Source: Orrella dioscoreae (lineage in GTDB: Bacteria > Pseudomonadota > Gammaproteobacteria > Burkholderiales > Burkholderiaceae_B). From it: a stretch of 64,000 nucleotides of DNA. This document shows, in pieces, positions 59,317 to 64,000 of the stretch; position 1 is the stretch's first letter; each line of letters opens with the position of its first letter. The position numbers and the translations under genes are program-made. Location: assembly GCF_900089455.2 (NCBI RefSeq), contig NZ_LT907988.1, positions 3,596,001 through 3,660,000 of the forward strand, given 5' to 3'. The notes below the pieces were generated by a model, which saw nothing but the letters and a program-made list of their open reading frames with translations, ran no database searches and was not told where the DNA came from.

Positions 59317-60452
59317 GCCCAGGCATGCGCATGCTTTCCTGCCAGGCCTTCAGGCGTCGCGCCACGGCAGCCTTGCTCGGTCTGGCGATGACGCTGGCGA
59401 TCCCACTTGCCCACGCCAGGGACTACGAAGTGTTGACGCTGGGCCCCGACGATGCCCGCGACGTCCTGGTGGTGGATGCGTCCACCAACACGCAGGTCTT
59501 CCTGGGCGTCCTGCGCGATTTCAGCGCCTTGTACCCCACCATCCGACTCGTCTATACCGAGTTGCCCACCCAGGTGCTGTATGACGCCGCCGTCACGCGC
59601 GCCGAGGCAACGCCGGGCAGCCTGGACGGGCCCGATGTCGTCATCAGCAGCAGCATGGACCTCCAGGCCAAGCTGGCCAACGACGGACTGGCCCAGCCGC
59701 ATGTCTCGCAGGAAACGCTTGCCTTGCCTGGCTGGGCGCGCTGGCGCGACGAGGTATTCAGCATCGGCGCCGAGGCCATGGTCATGGCCTACAACACGCA
59801 AGCACTGACATCGGAACAGGCGCCGCGCACGCGTCGGCAACTGCTCGCCATGCTGCGCGACCCCGCCCTGCCCCTGCAAGGGCGCATCGGCACCTACGAT
59901 GTCGAACACAGCGGCATCGGCTACCTGGCCGCCACCCAGGACACACGCCTGGACAGCATGGCGGGCACGCTGCTTTCCGCTTTCGGCGCCAATGCGGTGG
60001 TGGTGGATCCCTCTGCCGATGAAACGCTGGACAGGCTGGCGCGCGGCGAGATCTCGCTGGCGTACAACGTCCTGGAATCCTATGCGTTGCGGCGCATCGC
60101 CGACGGCGCGCCGCTGGCGGTGGCTCGCCCCGAGGACTACACGCTGGTGGTGTCGCGCGCGGCAATCATCCCCAAGCAGGCCCGCCGACCGGACCTGGCC
60201 GCCAAGTTCCTGGACTATCTGTTGTCGGCCCGCGGCCAGCACATCATCGTGCGCGAATCGGCCATGCTGCCGGTGCGCCCCCTGCCAGGCGCGAGCACCG
60301 ACGGCGCACCGTTGCGGCCCGTGGACCTGGGCGTCGGCCTGCTCGTCTATCTGGACGAGCTGAAGAAATCCTATTTCCTGCGGACCTGGCACGCGGCGCT
60401 TTGTCTCGATTGCGGACGTCCGGCAGCCGCGCTTGAATCGGCAAGCGAATAG
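59313..60452 (+). CDS. Extracellular solute-binding protein coupled to the two-component system
   Basis: 379 residues from ATG 59313, in ATGA overlap with the kinase gene. Signal peptide (ALLGLAMTLAIPLAHA) then a periplasmic-binding-protein fold of the ABC Fe/spermidine class (VVDASTNTQVFLGVLRDFSALYP, PDVVISSSMDLQAKLA, AEAMVMAYNTQAL, IIPKQARRPDLAAKFLDYLL). No permease or ATPase gene is near. It may present ligand to the kinase rather than feed a transporter; this is inference from coupling. A CLDC pair sits near the C-terminus. Confidence 0.88.
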   Translation: MSPGMRMLSCQAFRRRATAALLGLAMTLAIPLAHARDYEVLTLGPDDARDVLVVDASTNTQVFLGVLRDFSALYPTIRLVYTELPTQVLYDAAVTRAEATPGSLDGPDVVISSSMDLQAKLANDGLAQPHVSQETLALPGWARWRDEVFSIGAEAMVMAYNTQALTSEQAPRTRRQLLAMLRDPALPLQGRIGTYDVEHSGIGYLAATQDTRLDSMAGTLLSAFGANAVVVDPSADETLDRLARGEISLAYNVLESYALRRIADGAPLAVARPEDYTLVVSRAAIIPKQARRPDLAAKFLDYLLSARGQHIIVRESAMLPVRPLPGASTDGAPLRPVDLGVGLLVYLDELKKSYFLRTWHAALCLDCGRPAAALESASE

Positions 60453-60512
60453 GCCGTTGGATGGGACAGCGATGGATGCCCCCAACTTTTTTCACTTTTT
60501 TTGTCGATGGAC

Positions 60513-60541
60513 TTGCACAAGCCGAAAAACATGTGCATAAT
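60513..60541 (+). promoter_or_regulatory. Sigma-70 promoter of the tRNA operon
   Basis: TTGCAC (60513-60518), 17-bp spacer, CATAAT (60536-60541): a close match to the consensus. Transcription would start near 60548, giving a leader of about 115 bases before tRNA-Ala; the leader holds a small hairpin GCTGC/GCAGC. Confidence 0.75.
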
Positions 60542-60664
60542 CTCGTTTCTTCGCTGCTGACGCAGCAAACTTCAGAAAAAAGCAGGGCTCTGAAGGGTGC
60601 GCGACAGATCGCTGGAAGATGAAAAATCGGTGGAATCAAAACCTTCACTGACGACGCATCCAAC

Positions 60665-60740
<76 letters not shown>

Positions 60741-60765
60741 ACAAACCTTGGTGGCTGGCGAAGAT

Positions 60766-60948
60766 GCAGTAAAGTCGTTCAGCAGTAAAATGTGACGCAG
60801 TACAAAGTGAAGCAGTAAAAAGGCAGTAAGCGCAGCACGGTCCTGTCCCCTTCGTCTAGAGGCCTAGGACATCACCCTTTCACGGTGAGTACAGGGGTTC
60901 GAATCCCCTAGGGGACGCCAAGCATTATCGCTGGGTGTTATTGCAGTA
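60766..60948 (+). repeat. Six GCAGTA repeats in the tRNA spacers
   Basis: GCAGTA occurs at 60766, 60782, 60797, 60812, 60823 and 60943, mostly within GCAGTAAA or GCAGTAAG and spaced 11-16 bp in the first spacer. They lie between tRNA-Ala and tRNA-Glu (five) and between tRNA-Glu and tRNA-Asp (one). Confidence 0.7.
60845..60920 (+). tRNA. tRNA-Glu (TTC)
   Basis: 76 nt with encoded CCA. Acceptor GTCCCCT pairs with AGGGGAC; anticodon stem TCACC/GGTGA encloses CTTTCAC with anticodon TTC; T-loop GGTTCGAATCC present. Confidence 0.97.
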
Positions 60949-60969
60949 AGAAGTAAGTCATACCGCTGC

Positions 60970-61046
60970 GGAGCGGTAGTTCAGTTGGTTAGAATACCGG
61001 CCTGTCACGCCGGGGGTCGCGGGTTCGAGCCCCGTCCGCTCCGCCA
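60970..61046 (+). tRNA. tRNA-Asp (GTC)
   Basis: 77 nt with encoded CCA. Acceptor GGAGCGG pairs with CCGCTCC; anticodon stem CCGGC/GCCGG encloses CTGTCAC with anticodon GTC; T-loop GGTTCGAGCC present. Confidence 0.97.
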
Positions 61047-61054
61047 AAAATTCC

Positions 61055-61091
61055 AAGGCCCTGCATGCGAAAGCTGCAGGGCCTTATCGTT
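61055..61091 (+). terminator. Terminator of the tRNA operon
   Basis: AAGGCCCTGCA and TGCAGGGCCTT pair perfectly (11 bp) around TGCGAAAGC, nine bases after tRNA-Asp. The following ATCGTTTTC is a modest T-run. Confidence 0.88.
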
Positions 61092-61466
61092 TTCATCCCC
61101 CATTGTTATCGCCATTCTTGCGGTAATACGCCTGCGAGGCCCGCAGGTAACAAAAGTCCCAACTCTCTCCATTTCCGCTCGCGCTTGCAACCGCGCATTG
61201 CAAGGCCTGTGGCATTTCCCCTCCGTGCCACTGACTCGTCTTTATCCAGGGACCGTCCCCCTGCAATAAAGCCTGTCATTTCGACACAGCTTACGGAGCG
61301 CCCGGTTCCCACAATGAGGCTCAGGCTGGACAGGCAGGGCAAGCGCGATCAGACCGCGCCCGCCATCTGGCCCTCACCCCATGGAGACCGGCACGCCCCG
61401 ACCAAGGCACGGCGCCTCGCGCCCGCCCGGGTGCTCAGCCCCCCCACCCCGACGAGGCACCCTGCC
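61092..61466 (+). other. Intergenic stretch before the methyltransferase gene
   Basis: About 375 bp between the tRNA terminator and the methyltransferase start. The methyltransferase frame stays open upstream to 61065, but the encoded residues are basic and unlike the family. I see no RNA gene, repeat or clear promoter in it. Confidence 0.5.
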
Positions 61467-62054
61467 ATGTTCCAGATTCCCCCCACCCTGCCGACGGCTG
61501 GCGACCTCTTGGCCGCGTTCGATACGGACACGCCTGATATCCGCTCGGCCTGGTTCGAACGCCGGCGGCGCGCGATGGTCATGGCGTCGCTGGGCCGGCG
61601 CCGCTACCACTCGGCGCTGGAGCTGGGTTGCGGCACGGGCGGCATGACCTCGCTGCTGGCCGCGCGCTGCGACCACGTGACGGCCTGCGACATGTCGACG
61701 TCCGCCCTGGTCCAGGCGCGCGAGCAACTCGATCACGCCGCCAACGTGCGCTTCCTGCCCTGCCGCCTGCCGCGCGACTGGCCCACGCTCGCCTCGCCCG
61801 TGCAACTGATCGTGCTGTGCGACATGGCCTATTACCTGGGCGAGGACGACACTCGCGTGCTGGCCGCCCGCTGCCACGAACACATGGCGCCGGGCAGCGA
61901 GCTGGTGGCTTGCCACGGCCTGCATGCCTTCCCCGGCCGCCGCGCGGAGACCCGTGCCATTCATGCCATCCTGGGCGACGACCCGCGCCTGCGCGAGACG
62001 GTGCGCCTGGAGGATGGCGATTTCCTGCTGCAGATCTGGCGCTGCGTGCCGTGA
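61467..62054 (+). CDS. SAM-dependent methyltransferase (NodS-like)
   Basis: 195 residues from ATG 61467 (MFQIPPTLPTAGDLLAAFDT). The SAM-binding motif I is ALELGCGTGGMTSLLA, with acidic motif II CDMSTSALVQARE and later LIVLCDMAYYLGEDD. The fold and length fit the NodS/class I small-molecule methyltransferases (PF05401). Substrate unknown. A GAGG lies about nine bases upstream. It stands between the tRNA operon and the catalase gene. Confidence 0.85.
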   Translation: MFQIPPTLPTAGDLLAAFDTDTPDIRSAWFERRRRAMVMASLGRRRYHSALELGCGTGGMTSLLAARCDHVTACDMSTSALVQAREQLDHAANVRFLPCRLPRDWPTLASPVQLIVLCDMAYYLGEDDTRVLAARCHEHMAPGSELVACHGLHAFPGRRAETRAIHAILGDDPRLRETVRLEDGDFLLQIWRCVP

Positions 62055-62224
62055 CATCGCACGCGCGCCACCGCCTGCCCTCGACGCCCCCGCAAGTCCG
62101 GCGGGTGCATCCGCCCTGATCTTCCCGCTCTTCGCGTCACGACAGGCGATGCCGCTTCCTCCCGGAACATGACAGGCCTGGCAGCCATCGCGAAGGGCCT
62201 CCCACTTCTCTGGAGGTATGCAAG

Positions 62225-64000
62225 ATGGCTACGAAAAAATCCCGCAACGGCAAGCCTGCCCACGCCGCCGAACAGGCTCCGCTCAATACCGACAGCGCCC
62301 CGTCGGGCCCAGCACCCGGCGCCAAACCGGCAGCCGCCCAGGCCCGGGCGCTGGACCAGACCGCGGGCGCGTTCCCGCACAACCCCGACAAAGCGCAGGA
62401 GTATGGCGATGCCGCCTCCTGTCCGCACGCGGGCCATCATCAGGCGCCCGCGGACGCGTCCGTGCATGCCAGCACGCTGTCCGAAACCAACGCCAACGAG
62501 AAGACCGGCGCGCCTCCCGGCGCCGGCGAGAACGCGGTGCAGGGAGGACTGTCACGCGTGCGCGCCGACGACGATGGCCAGCCGCTCAGCACCAACCAGG
62601 GCGTGCCGCTGGCGGACAACCAGAGTTCGTTGAAAGCCGGGCTGCGCGGTCCCGCGCTGCTGAAGGACTTCATCCTGCGCGAGAAGATCACGCATTTCGA
62701 CCACGAGCGCATTCCCGAGCGCATCGTGCATGCGCGAGGCTCGGCGGCACATGGTTATTTCGAGGCGTACGAGTCGCTGTCCGACCTGACCGCGGCCACG
62801 CCCTTTGCCGAGGCAGGCAAGCGCACACCGGTGTTCGTGCGCTTCTCGACGGTGGCTGGCGAGCGCGGCTCCAAAGACACGGCACGCGACGTGCGCGGCT
62901 TCGCCGTGAAGTTCTATACCGATCAAGGCAACTGGGACCTGGTGGGCAACAACATTCCGGTCTTCTTCATCCAGGACGCGATGAAGTTCCCGGACCTGGT
63001 CCATGCCGTGAAGCCCGAGCCGCATCACGGCATGCCGCAGGCCGCTTCGGCGCACGACACCTTCTGGGACTTCGTGTCGCTGATGCCGGAATCCACGCAC
63101 ATGCTGATGTGGGCCATGTCGGACCGGGCCATTCCGCGCAGCTATCGCATGATGCAGGGCTTCGGCGTGCACACGTTCCGCTTCGTCAACGCACAGGGCG
63201 AATCGCGGCTGGTGAAGTTCCACTGGAGCCCGGTGGCCGGCACGCATTCGCTGGTCTGGGACGAAGCCGTCAAGATCTCCGGCGCCGATCCCGACTTCCA
63301 CCGCCGCGACCTGTGGGAAGCCATCGAGGCGGGCGAATATCCCGAATGGGAACTGGCCGTCCAGGTCTTCACCGATGAAGACGCCGAACGCTTCAGCTTC
63401 GACGTGCTGGACGCCACCAAGATCGTCCCGGAAGAACTCGTGCCCTTGCGTCCGGTCGGACGGTTGGTGCTGGACCGCAATCCGGACAACTTCTTCGCCG
63501 AAACGGAGCAGGTGGCTTTCTGCGCCGCCCATGTGATTCCCGGCATCGACTTCACCGACGACCCGCTGCTTGCCGGCCGCATCCACTCCTACGTCGATAC
63601 ACAGATATCGCGGCTGGGCGGCCCCAACTTCCACGAGCTTCCCATCAATGCCCCGCTCGCGCCGGTGCACAACAACCAGCGCGACGGCATGCACCGCCAG
63701 ACGCTGAACCGGGGCCGCGTGGCCTATGAGCCCAACTCGCTGGGCGGCGGCTGCCCCTTCCAGTCCGGCAAGATGGGCTTCGTGCCGTTTCCCGAGCCCG
63801 TGGCCGGCGACACGCTGCGCGGCAAACCGGAGAAGTTCGCCGAGCACTACAACCAGGCCACGCTGTTCTGGAACAGCCAGACCGAGTTCGAGCAGCGGCA
63901 CATCGTCGATGCCTTCCGATTCGAGCTCAGCAAGGTGACGGTGCCTGCCATCCGGGTCCGTACGGTCTCGATGCTCCGCAATGTGGACGAGGCCCTTGCG
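62225..64000 (+). CDS. katE: Large-subunit (clade 2) catalase, KatE/HPII-like (3' partial)
   Basis: Heme catalase; 592 codons are visible and the frame is still open at the window end, so the gene continues. ATG 62225 has GGAGG eight bases upstream. An Ala/His-rich N-terminal extension of about 150 residues precedes the core, as in HPII. Core motifs: [20 protein letters not shown] with catalytic His, [20 protein letters not shown] with the distal Asn, and the heme-ligand Tyr in [15 protein letters not shown]. The large-subunit C-terminal flavodoxin-like domain would follow outside. Likely a stationary-phase or stress enzyme. Confidence 0.95.
   Translation, partial: MATKKSRNGKPAHAAEQAPLNTDSAPSGPAPGAKPAAAQARALDQTAGAFPHNPDKAQEYGDAASCPHAGHHQAPADASVHASTLSETNANEKTGAPPGAGENAVQGGLSRVRADDDGQPLSTNQGVPLADNQSSLKAGLRGPALLKDFILREKITHFDHERIPERIVHARGSAAHGYFEAYESLSDLTAATPFAEAGKRTPVFVRFSTVAGERGSKDTARDVRGFAVKFYTDQGNWDLVGNNIPVFFIQDAMKFPDLVHAVKPEPHHGMPQAASAHDTFWDFVSLMPESTHMLMWAMSDRAIPRSYRMMQGFGVHTFRFVNAQGESRLVKFHWSPVAGTHSLVWDEAVKISGADPDFHRRDLWEAIEAGEYPEWELAVQVFTDEDAERFSFDVLDATKIVPEELVPLRPVGRLVLDRNPDNFFAETEQVAFCAAHVIPGIDFTDDPLLAGRIHSYVDTQISRLGGPNFHELPINAPLAPVHNNQRDGMHRQTLNRGRVAYEPNSLGGGCPFQSGKMGFVPFPEPVAGDTLRGKPEKFAEHYNQATLFWNSQTEFEQRHIVDAFRFELSKVTVPAIRVRTVSMLRNVDEALA

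Overview
The window is GC-rich chromosomal DNA from a betaproteobacterium of the Alcaligenaceae, most likely Achromobacter or a close Bordetella relative. The support is the tkt-gap-pgk cluster, a Bug-type solute receptor, TctDE-type regulators, and a copper nitrite reductase that closely resembles, from memory, the blue NirK of Achromobacter xylosoxidans. No rRNA, prophage, CRISPR array or transposase gene was found. Both ends cut genes: an ABC ATPase on the left and a large catalase (katE-like) on the right.

Layout. 0-1.2 kb: cyanate import and cyanase. 1.4-3.9 kb: a DUF3141 alpha/beta-hydrolase with a PHA-synthase-like Cys-Asp-His triad, a basic Ala/Lys/Pro tail and a palindromic upstream site. 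3.9-10 kb (minus): SulP transporter and tkt-gap-pgk. 10-17 kb: rsmE, barstar and patatin, malic enzyme, an FAD-binding-like protein and an aminotransferase. 17.3-18.8 kb: a PaaA2/ParE2-like toxin-antitoxin pair and a lytic transglycosylase. 18.9-25 kb: ubiD, a hemS/hmuS-like gene broken into two overlapping frames behind yqjD-yqjE-yqjK, a secreted protein and cysG. 25-28 kb: a nitrite-reduction locus (nirV, Crp/Fnr regulator, nirK). 28-33 kb: upp, dacB, queA, tgt. 33-39.3 kb: iron acquisition, with two TonB receptors and a FecI/FecR pair behind a palindromic Fur-type box. 39.4-42.8 kb: yajC-secD-secF, in the orientation opposite to queA-tgt. 43-46 kb: miaB-phoH-ybeY. 51-54.7 kb: corC-lnt and a FemAB-like acyltransferase.

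Between ybeY and corC, genes I would expect to be adjacent, lies a 5-kb islet. It holds a roughly 900-bp imperfect inverted-repeat element with no credible gene, then a GntR regulator divergent from a Bug receptor, a crotonase-fold protein lacking both canonical catalytic glutamates, and a CaiB-type CoA transferase. The inverted-repeat element is the most unusual object in the window: each arm carries two GC-rich hairpins with the same CCACA loop, and one hairpin differs between arms by paired substitutions that keep the stem.

54.7-60.5 kb: a CitMHS transporter and a PhaB-like reductase that has lost the SDR catalytic serine, divergent from a TctD/TctE-like two-component system translationally coupled to a lone substrate-binding protein. 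Two 77-bp tandem repeats lie in the divergent intergenic region. 60.5-61.1 kb: a tRNA operon (Ala-GGC, Glu-TTC, Asp-GTC) with a good sigma-70 promoter and a terminator. 61.5-64 kb: a small methyltransferase and the catalase.
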